From assembly GCA_030038195.1 (NCBI GenBank), contig JASHPJ010000064.1:1-40271 (forward strand): DNA of 40,271 bases, written 5' to 3'. This DNA comes from Acidobacteriaceae bacterium. Lineage in GTDB: Bacteria; Acidobacteriota; Terriglobia; Terriglobales; Acidobacteriaceae. This document shows positions 34,151 through 40,271 of the stretch, in pieces (the first letter of the stretch is position 1; the number at the start of each line of letters is the position of its first letter). A program made the position numbers and the translations under genes. Under the pieces are notes generated by a model that was not told where the DNA came from, searched no databases, and saw nothing but the letters and a program-made list of their open reading frames with translations.

Positions 34151-34225
34151 CGGCTGTGGCGCCGGATCACTAATCACAAGCGCGCTGCGAACCCAAGCTA
34201 ATCAAGCGCGCAAACGCCATCGCCG

Positions 34226-35377
34226 CTACGGAACAAACACCCGCAGCCGCACATGCCACTTCGTGCTCTCGCCCGGCTTCAGCGTCACCATGCCGGTATT
34301 CATCGATCCCCACTCCTTGCCGAAGGGATCGGCGAAGTTGTACTGGTGCTCGATGGCCACAAACTGCTTGTCCGGCGGCGCGTACATCTGGATGGTTCTG
34401 ATCTGCGGCGACAGCCCTTCGATCTCCACTCCATAATGCGCGGCCGGATCGATCACCCGCACCGTCGCTGCGCCATCTTTCCACGTCAGGCTGCTCCAGT
34501 TGTCGTCAAAAGAATTCTTTTGCAAGGCCACGCCGTCCGGCGCGCGCAGATCGAACCGCGTGCCATTCACCGGCTGCAGCTTGCCGGTGGGAAAGACGTT
34601 GTCGTAGTTGTCCACCTGCGCCACCATCGAGCCCGGAATATGCACCCGCGCCTGCTCGCGGTCGCCCGACGGCAGATTGAAGTACGGATGCCAGCCAATC
34701 GCAATCGGCTCGGCCTCATTGCCCACGTTGTGCGCCACAATCGATGCGTCTACCGCCTCGGCCGTCAGCGTAATCGTCACCACCAGGTCGGTCTTCGAGA
34801 GCCAGTGCCCGCCAAAATCTCCTGCGTGGATCACGCCCGTTACCTGCTCGCCGCCCGGCATCCTGGTGACGCGCACCTCGTCGGTTTTCGCTTTCAGAAT
34901 CAGCCCGTGCATCGCGTGGCGCTCGGCGCCGGGCAGCTTGCCGATGTTGTTCGCCGGCAGCGTGATCGTATGGCCGTTCCACTGCGTGGTCAGCGTCGCG
35001 CCGTTCGCGGAAAGCTTGCCGCGGATGCGGTTCGGATAGGGGCAGAGCAACGCCGCGCCCAGCCGGTAGCCCAGGTCGCCATTCGGCGTGTCCTGCCGGT
35101 CGAGCATCTGCTTGGCCGTGGCTTCGTCCGGCGAAGCCAGCACATTCACTTCGCCTTTGCCCGGAAAATTCGCAGTGATGTAGAGAATCTCCATCCCGCG
35201 CCCCGGCATCACGGTCACGCCGGTGAACTCCGGCCTGGTCCTACTCACAGCTTCGCGAGTCAGCGTCACCAGTTTTTCGCCGCCAATCTCATGCACCGCC
35301 TGCGCATGTGCCGCAACCACGCAAGCGGCCGCCAGCACGGGTAAAACAAAATGACGAACTAAGCGATTCATATTCAT
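34226..35377 (-). CDS. galM: Aldose 1-epimerase-like protein, exported
   Basis: Aldose 1-epimerases interconvert alpha and beta anomers of sugars such as galactose. The start at 35377 (MNMNRLVRHFVLPVLAAACV) is five bases after a GGGAG site and starts a signal peptide cleaved near AHAQA, so this form acts in the periplasm. The 383 residues carry the family motifs: PYPNRIRGKLSANG with the sugar-binding Asn and Arg, a His in ERHAMHGLIL, the second catalytic-region His in AIGWHPYFNLPSG, and the C-terminal Glu in QFVAIEHQYNFADPFG. The order and spacing match the GalM fold. A frame open to 35533 is not used. The symbol denotes the family, not a proven galactose role. Confidence 0.85.
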   Translation of the reverse strand: MNMNRLVRHFVLPVLAAACVVAAHAQAVHEIGGEKLVTLTREAVSRTRPEFTGVTVMPGRGMEILYITANFPGKGEVNVLASPDEATAKQMLDRQDTPNGDLGYRLGAALLCPYPNRIRGKLSANGATLTTQWNGHTITLPANNIGKLPGAERHAMHGLILKAKTDEVRVTRMPGGEQVTGVIHAGDFGGHWLSKTDLVVTITLTAEAVDASIVAHNVGNEAEPIAIGWHPYFNLPSGDREQARVHIPGSMVAQVDNYDNVFPTGKLQPVNGTRFDLRAPDGVALQKNSFDDNWSSLTWKDGAATVRVIDPAAHYGVEIEGLSPQIRTIQMYAPPDKQFVAIEHQYNFADPFGKEWGSMNTGMVTLKPGESTKWHVRLRVFVP

Positions 35378-35586
35378 AATTCTCCCTACGCACAGAATCC
35401 ATTCGTCCCAGGCAACGCCGAACTCCTGTTCGGCTGTCCTGGCGGTATTCCCACCTCTGCTCAATCCAGCCGGGAAACCGTTTACACACCCAAAAACCAC
35501 ACATCCCGGCAACCGAGCCATTCTACTCGACACCCCGTACCCGCTTGCGAACCCATTCTGCGAAGATTGACCTGGGAGACACCTTC

Positions 35587-36369
35587 ATGCGCGAACCCCA
35601 ACCCGTGGCCGTTGTTACCGGCGGCGCGCAAGGCATCGGCCGGTGCACCGCAGAGCTGCTCGCCAGCCGCGGCTACCGCATCGCCATCCTCGACCTGCGC
35701 GAGCCCGCCGAAACCGCCGCAGCCATCCAGGCTGCTGACGGCGAAGTCTTCGCCTGTGCCGCCAGCGTGGCCGACGAAGCCCAGGTTGCCGATTTCGCGG
35801 CCCAGGTTTTTGTGCGTTACGGCCGTGCCGACGTGCTGGTGAACAACGCCGGCATCAGCCTCATCACGCCCGCCGAGCTTACCTCCGCCGAGGACTTCCG
35901 CCGCGTTCTCGACATCAACCTCGTTGGGCCATTTTTGCTCGCCAAGGCCTTTGGCGCGCGCATGCTCGCTGCCGGCGCGGGCTCCATCGTCAACGTCGCC
36001 TCCATCGCCGGACTGCTCGCCGTCGTGGATCGCGCTGCTTACAACACCTCCAAGCATGGATTGGTCGGCCTCACCCGCACGCTGGCCGCCGAGTGGGGCG
36101 GCCGCGGCGTGCGCGTCAACGCCGTCTGCCCCGGCTGGGTCAAAACCGGGATGGACTTCGCCGACCAGGCCGGCGGCAGCTACTCCGACGCCGATATCAT
36201 CCGGCGCGTGCCCTTGGCCCGCTTCGCCTCGCCCGATGACATCGCCCACGCCATCGCCTTCCTCGCCGACTCGCGCGAAAGCGGCTTCATCAACGGCCAT
36301 ACCCTCACCGTGGACGGCGGCTGGACTGCCGATGCAAGCTGGGAGTCCCTGCGCCTGCGCAAGCGCTGA
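35587..36369 (+). CDS. Short-chain dehydrogenase/reductase
   Basis: The start at 35587 (MREPQPVAVVTGGAQGIGRC) follows a GGGAG ribosome site. The 260-residue product is a classical SDR: the nucleotide motif TGGAQGIG, the acidic residue of LDLREPAE at the end of strand two (favouring NAD), NNAGI, the catalytic Ser in VNVASIAGLL, YNTSK as the Tyr-x-x-x-Lys pair, and the PGWVKTGM segment. The end GHTLTVDGGW is the usual SDR tail. Substrate is unknown; 3-ketoacyl or sugar/diol substrates would be consistent. It is transcribed divergently from the epimerase-like gene, 209 bp apart. Confidence 0.93.
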   Translation: MREPQPVAVVTGGAQGIGRCTAELLASRGYRIAILDLREPAETAAAIQAADGEVFACAASVADEAQVADFAAQVFVRYGRADVLVNNAGISLITPAELTSAEDFRRVLDINLVGPFLLAKAFGARMLAAGAGSIVNVASIAGLLAVVDRAAYNTSKHGLVGLTRTLAAEWGGRGVRVNAVCPGWVKTGMDFADQAGGSYSDADIIRRVPLARFASPDDIAHAIAFLADSRESGFINGHTLTVDGGWTADASWESLRLRKR

Positions 36370-36543
36370 GCGCGCCACAATTGCGCGCAACGAGCAAAAG
36401 CCGAAATGGTTTTGCAAGGGGGCCCGATTTCAGCCAGACCAATGAATCGCCGCAAAATCGACGGCGTTCCAGCCCTTTGGGAAAAGCCTTCTCAGACTGA
36501 GCCCCACGCATTCGGCCCACAGCCTTTCGCTTTGCCCCGAGTC

Positions 36544-36572
36544 TTTCGATTTCGCCCCGCCTGTGCTATATT
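36544..36572 (+). promoter_or_regulatory. Candidate promoter for tRNA-Lys
   Basis: TTTCGA (36544-36549) and TATATT (36567-36572) are 17 bp apart, about 78 bp upstream of the tRNA. It is the only AT-rich -10-like sequence in an otherwise featureless 281-bp gap after the SDR gene. Confidence 0.4.
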
Positions 36573-36650
36573 TTGTGAAGGTGCGGACTGCATTTTTGCC
36601 CTCCGCGCAGCCGCAAAAACAATCCTTCCAATCGGTCTTTCCAACCCATT

Positions 36651-36726
36651 GGACGCGTAGCTCAACTGGCAGAGCATTCGGCTCTTAACCGACAGGTTGT
36701 AGGTTCGATTCCTACCGCGTCCACCA
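36651..36726 (+). tRNA. tRNA-Lys (anticodon CTT)
   Basis: A 76-base cloverleaf with CCA encoded. The acceptor stem is GGACGCG/CGCGTCC, the D arm GCTC...GAGC, the anticodon loop CTCTTAA with anticodon CTT at 36684-36686, and the T arm GTAGG TTCGATT CCTAC. The anticodon stem has one mismatch at its outer end (T/C at 36677 and 36693). It reads AAG codons. The 3' end is also the attachment site of the element to its right: the integrase stop codon falls in the T-stem/acceptor region on the opposite strand. Confidence 0.95.
36712..36726. other. Attachment core at tRNA-Lys 3' end (att site, chromosome-element junction)
   Basis: The last 15 bases of the tRNA (TACCGCGTCCACCA region) are shared with the final codons of the integrase on the other strand (WWTR-stop). 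Integration at this identity segment restores the tRNA. The partner copy would be outside the window at the right end. Confidence 0.6.
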
Positions 36727-37956
36727 AACTTTGCAATCAGTTAGGGCGCTTCGCTTCTGAGCTTGCGTCGGATACCGGGGAAAATACCGGGGACCCCACT
36801 TCAATTTTGCCGTTGCTGATGCTTCTACTGCGTCTCTCAGCTCATTCAAAGAAAAGTGTCCGTAACGCTTCGCCATCAGGACCATTGTCGAAGCACTCCA
36901 TCCAACGATCTTTGCAACCTTGGCGAGTGGAACACCAGCGTTCAGCATCCGTGAAACTGCAGTGTGCCGCAGATCGTGGAAGCGACAAGCAAGGGGCTCA
37001 ATTACTTCCTTGGGTTCCGCCTCGGTGTTCGCATGCGTCCCTTCCGTCTCGCCTTTCAGAATCCGCGCCGCCCGGAGTCTGGCCGCCTCCCATGCTTCCT
37101 TGATGCTCCCGATGGGTTTTGACGGGTCAACGTGGTACGCCTTGGGGCTGAATTCGTCTCCGCCCGCGCCGTACCGCTCTGCCGGGAACACGTAATGCTT
37201 CGGCTTGCGCTCCGGGAAGTGTGTCGCCCAAAAGCTGAGAGCAGCAACGGCCCGTTGACTGAGCGGGACTATGCGCCCCGTGCCTGCCGCCGTCTTGTCT
37301 TTGCTCCATTTCAGGCAGCGGTTTTCAAAGTCCACGTTGCCCCATTCGAGCGTCCGAATGGTTCCGTACCGCGCCCCAGTCTCAATCGCGAGGGTGACGA
37401 ATGGAACAAGAGAGCGGGAGCGGGATTGAGCGCAAGCCTGTAACAGCGCCGCTTCCTCTTCCGTGGTGATGGCCCGTCCCACGTCATCCCGCGTGGGCAG
37501 CATCGTTACTTCCGGTTGCAACCGCGCCCACTGGCCGGAGCATTTCAGAATCGCCCGCAGCGTCCCCACTTCCAGATTGATCGTCTTTGGCGATGCGTCC
37601 TCATCAAGCCGCTTTTGCTGATACCGGGCAAGCTCCCTCGATTCAATATCGCAAATCAGCTTGCGGCCCAACTCCGGGAGCAGATGGGCAAGGTTGGCCT
37701 GTTCGATCTTCACCGAGCGCGGCGCAAGCGTGGCCTTTTTCATGTCCAGCCATTCATCCGCCGCAACCGAGAGCAAAAGGGGCTGCCGCCGCTTCCTGAT
37801 GCCCGCTGCGCCCTCTTCCAGCGCCCGGCGGCGCTTATCCTCAATCTTCAAGGCGAGCGTCTTGGAGCGCGTTCCTGTGCTTTCCCTGATGCGCTGGCCG
37901 TGGAACAGAAAATCCATAGTCCAGACCTTGCTGCCCTTGTAGCGAAACACTGACAT
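36712..37956 (-). CDS. int: Tyrosine-type site-specific integrase
   Basis: The integrase catalyses element integration into and excision from tRNA-Lys. The ATG at 37956 (MSVFRYKGSKVWTMDFLFHG) is preceded by GGAGG eight bases upstream, two bases after the stop of the upstream gene; an open frame continues to 38148 but overlaps that gene. The 414 residues have an N-terminal Arm-type domain, a core-binding helical domain (about residues 60-155, ADEWLDMKKATLAPRSVKIE) and the catalytic domain. The latter holds an Arg in ETGARYGTIRTLEWGNV, the HxxR pair in HDLRHTAVSRML, and the nucleophilic Tyr in AKRYGHFSLNEL. The last residues (WWTR) are encoded by the tRNA 3' end. It looks intact. Confidence 0.93.
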   Translation of the reverse strand: MSVFRYKGSKVWTMDFLFHGQRIRESTGTRSKTLALKIEDKRRRALEEGAAGIRKRRQPLLLSVAADEWLDMKKATLAPRSVKIEQANLAHLLPELGRKLICDIESRELARYQQKRLDEDASPKTINLEVGTLRAILKCSGQWARLQPEVTMLPTRDDVGRAITTEEEAALLQACAQSRSRSLVPFVTLAIETGARYGTIRTLEWGNVDFENRCLKWSKDKTAAGTGRIVPLSQRAVAALSFWATHFPERKPKHYVFPAERYGAGGDEFSPKAYHVDPSKPIGSIKEAWEAARLRAARILKGETEGTHANTEAEPKEVIEPLACRFHDLRHTAVSRMLNAGVPLAKVAKIVGWSASTMVLMAKRYGHFSLNELRDAVEASATAKLKWGPRYFPRYPTQAQKRSALTDCKVWWTR

Positions 37957-37958
37957 GA

Positions 37959-38876
37959 CTATTTCCTCCCTGCTTGTTTCTTGTTCTTTGTGAGGGCTTT
38001 CGATTTCGACTCCGCTTTCCGTTTCAGGTTGGCCCTGTAGCGTTGCATCGCCGCCGCAACTTGGCATTCGTGTGTGCAGTACCGTTGTTTCACGCGGCTG
38101 CGCAGATAGTCCTTTGTTGTACACCGGGGATTCTGACAAATTGCCCATCCCCCGGCAGTACCACTACTCCACATCACCAGTGCGTACAGGGCCGTCACTA
38201 TGTCCGGGCAGTACAGGCCAGGAGCAAATTTCTTCGCTGCTTCATGCCACCAAACAACAAACCTCGTCTTGCTCAATCCCTCAGTGAACGCTTTGGAAAG
38301 AGCAAAAGCTGCTGGCCTAACTTCAAACCCCATTTCAACGCTCCGATGACTGATTGGGGAGACTTTGGGAACTGATGCCCCAGCCACTGGAGCCGTAGAC
38401 GGGTGCTTTTCAGGTTCAATCTTGAACGAGAGATTGGCCCGAACATCACCGGAGGCCGATTTGAACGTCCGCCTCTCTGTCCCGGATTTGTCCTTTTCGA
38501 TAAACCAGCTTCCAGGACCCAATTGGCCGAGCAGCGAACGCAGCGGGGCCAGTGCATCCGTGTTCAATGTGATTACTGGCGACCAGTCTCCGGCATTCAG
38601 CCGATCTTTCAGGTCCACCAGTTCTCTCAGCCGGTTCCATTCAGTTGCACTGATGGCCCCGTGTTCCTTTTCAATCTCCTTGCGCTTACTTGGATTCTTC
38701 AACCCTTCAACAAAGGGAGGTTCCAAGCGCCGGACGCTGGTGATGGGTTTGTCGCTCCAGACAATCGAAGGAACGAATCCCTCCGCATTCTCAGGGCCGG
38801 ACTCGATCAATACCGGAATCCGGCGTTCTGGCATGGCCAGGTGCGTTATGGCTTCGTTACGGTTATTGCTTCTCAT
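37959..38876 (-). CDS. Zinc-finger protein of unknown function, coupled to the integrase
   Basis: The 305-residue product has a helical N-terminal and middle region without recognisable domain. Its C-terminal zinc-binding segment is near residue 245-280: CQNPRC, then after about 15 residues YCTHECQVAAAMQRYR, followed by a Lys-rich tail. The CxxxxC...CxxxC spacing resembles CGNR-type fingers and suggests nucleic-acid binding. It starts about 20 bases from a good minus-strand promoter (38899-38927), ends two bases before the integrase ATG, and shares its transcript. A role in regulating integration or excision is possible but not shown. Confidence 0.8.
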   Translation of the reverse strand: MRSNNRNEAITHLAMPERRIPVLIESGPENAEGFVPSIVWSDKPITSVRRLEPPFVEGLKNPSKRKEIEKEHGAISATEWNRLRELVDLKDRLNAGDWSPVITLNTDALAPLRSLLGQLGPGSWFIEKDKSGTERRTFKSASGDVRANLSFKIEPEKHPSTAPVAGASVPKVSPISHRSVEMGFEVRPAAFALSKAFTEGLSKTRFVVWWHEAAKKFAPGLYCPDIVTALYALVMWSSGTAGGWAICQNPRCTTKDYLRSRVKQRYCTHECQVAAAMQRYRANLKRKAESKSKALTKNKKQAGRK

Positions 38877-38898
38877 TGCTTACCATCACTCAAATTTC

Positions 38899-38927
38899 TT
38901 TATAGCGTAGAAAGCAGGCAGAAGCAA
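38899..38927 (-). promoter_or_regulatory. Promoter for the zinc-finger/integrase operon
   Basis: On the minus strand, TTGCTT (38922-38927) and TATAAA (38899-38904) are 17 bp apart, a good sigma-70 match. It lies in the 83-bp divergent gap with the excisionase-like gene, which also carries several AAGCA/AGCAG direct repeats (38911-38950) that could be binding sites for that protein. Confidence 0.55.
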
Positions 38928-38959
38928 GCAGAAAACCACGAAAGCACTCAGGAGGAAGA

Positions 38960-39163
38960 ATGGCGGGTTCAAACACAGCAAGACTCAGGAGTCTACCAGA
39001 GGCGGCAGAGCGCCTTGGATTGTCAGTCAAGTGCCTGCGCGGTTGGGTCTGGAGGCGCAGCATCCCCTACGTCAAGGTGGGCCGCGCCGTCAGAATCGAA
39101 GACGAAACCATTCAGAAGATCATCGACCGTGGGACGGTGCCAGCCCGTGAGGACCGCGCCTGA
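38960..39163 (+). CDS. Excisionase-like helix-turn-helix protein
   Basis: The 67-residue product follows a GGAGG ribosome site. It has a MerR/excisionase-type helix-turn-helix: LRSLPEAAERLGLSVKCLRG, then WVWRRSIPYVKVGRAVRIED, where the RxIPYVKVGR wing is diagnostic. Such proteins bind near attachment sites and control direction of recombination or transcription of the integrase operon. It is divergent from that operon, and its stop overlaps the next ATG (TGATG). Confidence 0.88.
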   Translation: MAGSNTARLRSLPEAAERLGLSVKCLRGWVWRRSIPYVKVGRAVRIEDETIQKIIDRGTVPAREDRA

Positions 39164-39654
39164 TGCCGCGCTCGGGCCGAGCGGCTGCAAGCGCGGAGCG
39201 GCCCGCGCTTCATCTGGTGCCGGAGAGCGAACCCGCCGTCCAGTGGGTCGAGTACCCGCGCATCGAGCCGGGGGACTACCCGGCCTACTGCAAGCGGGCG
39301 AAATGGTACTGGGAACCCGGATTCAAACGGTGGACCTGCATCCTTCTATTCGACGTTTTGATAGAGGGCCAAAATACTTCGCTTGGAACGATTCCGATGT
39401 GGTTCAACGGCGGAGCCGGAGAGAAGCCAAAGGCGGGCAGACGCACGCTGTACTTTCCGGCGTGGGTGATAGCTAACGGTGGGCCGCCTGCACGCAGGGA
39501 CCGTCTTTCACCATCCGTTTTTGTCCGGCGTATGGCGCGGGTGAAAGTTGGGGATACAAAGGGACCGCTTCCCTACTCGGTTGTGCGCCAGATACTCGAA
39601 TGGTCCACGGGTACACCAGTCAATCCGTCACACAGTCAAGGAAGGCATCAATGA
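39163..39654 (+). CDS. Element-encoded protein of unknown function
   Basis: The 163-residue product begins at an ATG overlapping the excisionase stop. It lacks signal peptide and membrane segments and is rich in aromatic residues in the middle (YCKRAKWYWEPGFKRWTCIL, then LLFDVL). A basic tail contains RRDRLSPSVFVRRMARVKVG and PYSVVRQILEWSTG. The fold is probably a small alpha/beta cytosolic domain. I do not recognise a named family. Its place next to the excisionase suggests a conserved accessory function of the element (for example replication or transfer), which the sequence cannot prove. Confidence 0.75.
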   Translation: MPRSGRAAASAERPALHLVPESEPAVQWVEYPRIEPGDYPAYCKRAKWYWEPGFKRWTCILLFDVLIEGQNTSLGTIPMWFNGGAGEKPKAGRRTLYFPAWVIANGGPPARRDRLSPSVFVRRMARVKVGDTKGPLPYSVVRQILEWSTGTPVNPSHSQGRHQ

Positions 39655-39731
39655 ACGGCCTCACAATCAAGAGCTTGGGGAATTCGTTTGTCAATGAAGG
39701 AATCAGCATGAACGTTGCGAGTGAAGGCTAG
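39651..39731 (+). CDS. 26-residue translationally coupled peptide
   Basis: An ATG overlapping the previous stop (ATGA at 39651-39654) opens a 26-codon frame, MNGLTIKSLGNSFVNEGISM and six more residues, ending at TAG 39729-39731. A terminator-like hairpin begins right at its stop. The stop-start overlap, an AAGG about ten bases upstream, and the hairpin fit a real micro-gene, but 26 codons can occur by chance. No homology recognised. Confidence 0.35.
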   Translation: MNGLTIKSLGNSFVNEGISMNVASEG

Positions 39732-39751
39732 GGCCGGGGATTCGGCCCTTT
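39730..39751 (+). terminator. Terminator-like hairpin after the coupled pair
   Basis: AGGGCC (39730-39735) pairs with GGCCCT (39744-39749) over an 8-base loop and is followed by only TT and then G. A perfect 6-bp GC-rich stem at the end of the transcription unit; the T-tract is weak, so it may be an attenuating or processing structure instead. Confidence 0.4.
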
Positions 39752-40004
39752 GCCGGGGTCGAGGTGCAGCATACACCCAATCGCACACCAAGGGCGGGCG
39801 GCTCTCCAACGCTGCCCGCAAAGGCATTACCAGAATCACCTTCTTATTCCGGACCGGACTCTGAGGATGATTCGTTGAGCAGGCGGACACACCCTTTGAT
39901 CGGAATGTGCTCTGTTGCCGCAAAGAAGTCAACCTGTTTTCAGGATTCGTGTAGCGTTCGACGTTTCATTGGGCGGTAGTATCCTTCAACACGGAGGCAC
40001 AAAG
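39752..40004. other. Non-coding stretch within the element
   Basis: About 250 bp with no convincing gene. Short frames lack ribosome sites or family features. The GGAGG at 39993-39997 belongs to the next small gene. Confidence 0.5.
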
Positions 40005-40112
40005 ATGTCAACGAATTGGGCGGCAGATACGGCAGAAAAACTGCGCAAGAGTCAAGAGACAAAACGACAGCAAGCAGGGCAAACGCATCTTAAACGCTAT
40101 ATGCAGCGATAG
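40005..40112 (+). CDS. 35-residue basic helical protein, possibly truncated by the IS
   Basis: The ATG at 40005 follows GGAGG with seven bases between. The product is strongly charged and helical: MSTNWAADTAEKLRKSQETK plus a basic tail ending LKRYMQR. It ends 22 bases before the transposase start. It may be complete, or it may be the N-terminus of a larger helical protein cut by the insertion. Confidence 0.5.
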   Translation: MSTNWAADTAEKLRKSQETKRQQAGQTHLKRYMQR

Positions 40113-40134
40113 ATAGTGGGGATGAGATGGGGAC

Positions 40135-40271
40135 ATGAAGAGTCCCCTGGAGTATTTTTCCGAGTTGAAGGACCCGCGGGTGGAGCGGACGCGGGAACAC
40201 CTTTTGGAAGAGAATCTGCTCATTGCCATCGCCGCGATCCTGAGCGGCGCCAGCGGTTGGAACGAGATTGA
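40135..40271 (+). CDS. ISAs1-family transposase (partial, N-terminus)
   Basis: The last 45 codons of the window start MKSPLEYFSELKDPRVERTR and continue HLLEENLLIAIAAILSGASG, the N-terminal signature of ISAs1-family (DDE) transposases. The rest lies beyond the window, so the completeness of the IS and its right end cannot be judged. I could not define the left terminal repeat with confidence in the 22 bp upstream. Confidence 0.85.
   Translation, partial: MKSPLEYFSELKDPRVERTREHLLEENLLIAIAAILSGASGWNEI

Larger units (their letters stand above)
36712..40271. mobile_element. Integrated element at tRNA-Lys (left part; right end outside the window)
   Basis: A tyrosine-integrase gene points toward and ends within the 3' end of tRNA-Lys, the standard layout for a tRNA-integrated island. 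It is followed by a zinc-finger gene, an excisionase-like gene, an unknown coupled pair and an ISAs1-type transposase. Its base composition looks less GC-rich than the chromosome to the left. No second copy of the tRNA 3' end was seen before 40271, so the element must continue. Confidence 0.8.

Noticed and set aside
36677..36693. tRNA-Lys as a pseudogene because of a mismatch in the anticodon stem
   Set aside because: All other stems and the CCA are intact; one outer mismatch is tolerated in many tRNAs.
38905..38959. AAGCA/AGCAG direct repeats as a CRISPR or iteron array
   Set aside because: Units are very short, irregular and without spacers; at most binding sites for the excisionase-like protein.

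Overview
The window is about 40.3 kb of GC-rich chromosomal DNA, most likely from an acidobacterium (Acidobacteriota, Terriglobia/Acidobacteriaceae-like). That placement is an inference. It rests on a complete alternative complex III (act) cluster fused to an A2-type caa3 oxidase cluster, a giant surface protein with a propeller and five Hydin-like 'choice-of-anchor D' modules, a membrane-tailed Ser/Thr kinase, and many short heptamer and hairpin repeats between genes. No rRNA or species marker is present.

Layout. (1) 1-3092, minus strand: the yajC-secD-secF protein export genes, with secF running off the left edge; a TTGACA/TATCTT promoter sits about 320 bp upstream of yajC, giving a long leader. 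(2) 3327-6240: a doubtful small membrane gene on plus, then gatC-gatA (Asp/Glu-tRNA amidotransferase) and a secreted hypothetical on minus. (3) 6320-11215, minus: a 1631-residue surface protein. (4) 11475-11748: two abutting inverted-repeat elements. (5) 25363 to 11765, minus: a continuous respiratory operon in the order actA-B-C-D-E-F, a single-TM unknown, SCO-type copper chaperone, ctaC-D-E-F. Spacings are mostly overlaps or a few bases. Together these proteins oxidise quinol, pass electrons through cytochrome c domains and reduce oxygen, and the SCO protein probably helps load CuA.

(6) 25699-36369: a mixed housekeeping stretch. It holds a 56-aa unknown, a two-TM micro-protein coupled to an ammonium transporter, a second copy of the hairpin element found in (4), a secreted hypothetical, a Ser/Thr kinase divergent from an alpha/beta hydrolase, a zinc-ribbon membrane protein, hemB, a glutaminyl-peptide cyclotransferase, a membrane protein, a secreted aldose-1-epimerase-like protein and an SDR oxidoreductase.

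(7) 36651-40271: tRNA-Lys(CTT), followed by the left end of an integrated element. The integrase gene ends inside the 3' end of the tRNA. A zinc-finger protein gene lies directly upstream of the integrase in the same operon. Divergent from them are an excisionase-like gene, an unknown 163-aa gene and a 26-codon ORF, all joined by overlapping stop/start codons. The window ends in an ISAs1-family transposase. The right end of the element is not in the window.

The most interesting signals are the pair of hairpin elements with a compensatory base-pair change, the YAGGGWW heptamer/hairpin composite repeats (one of which seems to have become part of the 5' coding region of actE), and the tRNA-Lys-borne element with its two small coupled modules. 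No CRISPR array, rRNA or recognisable antiviral system was found.
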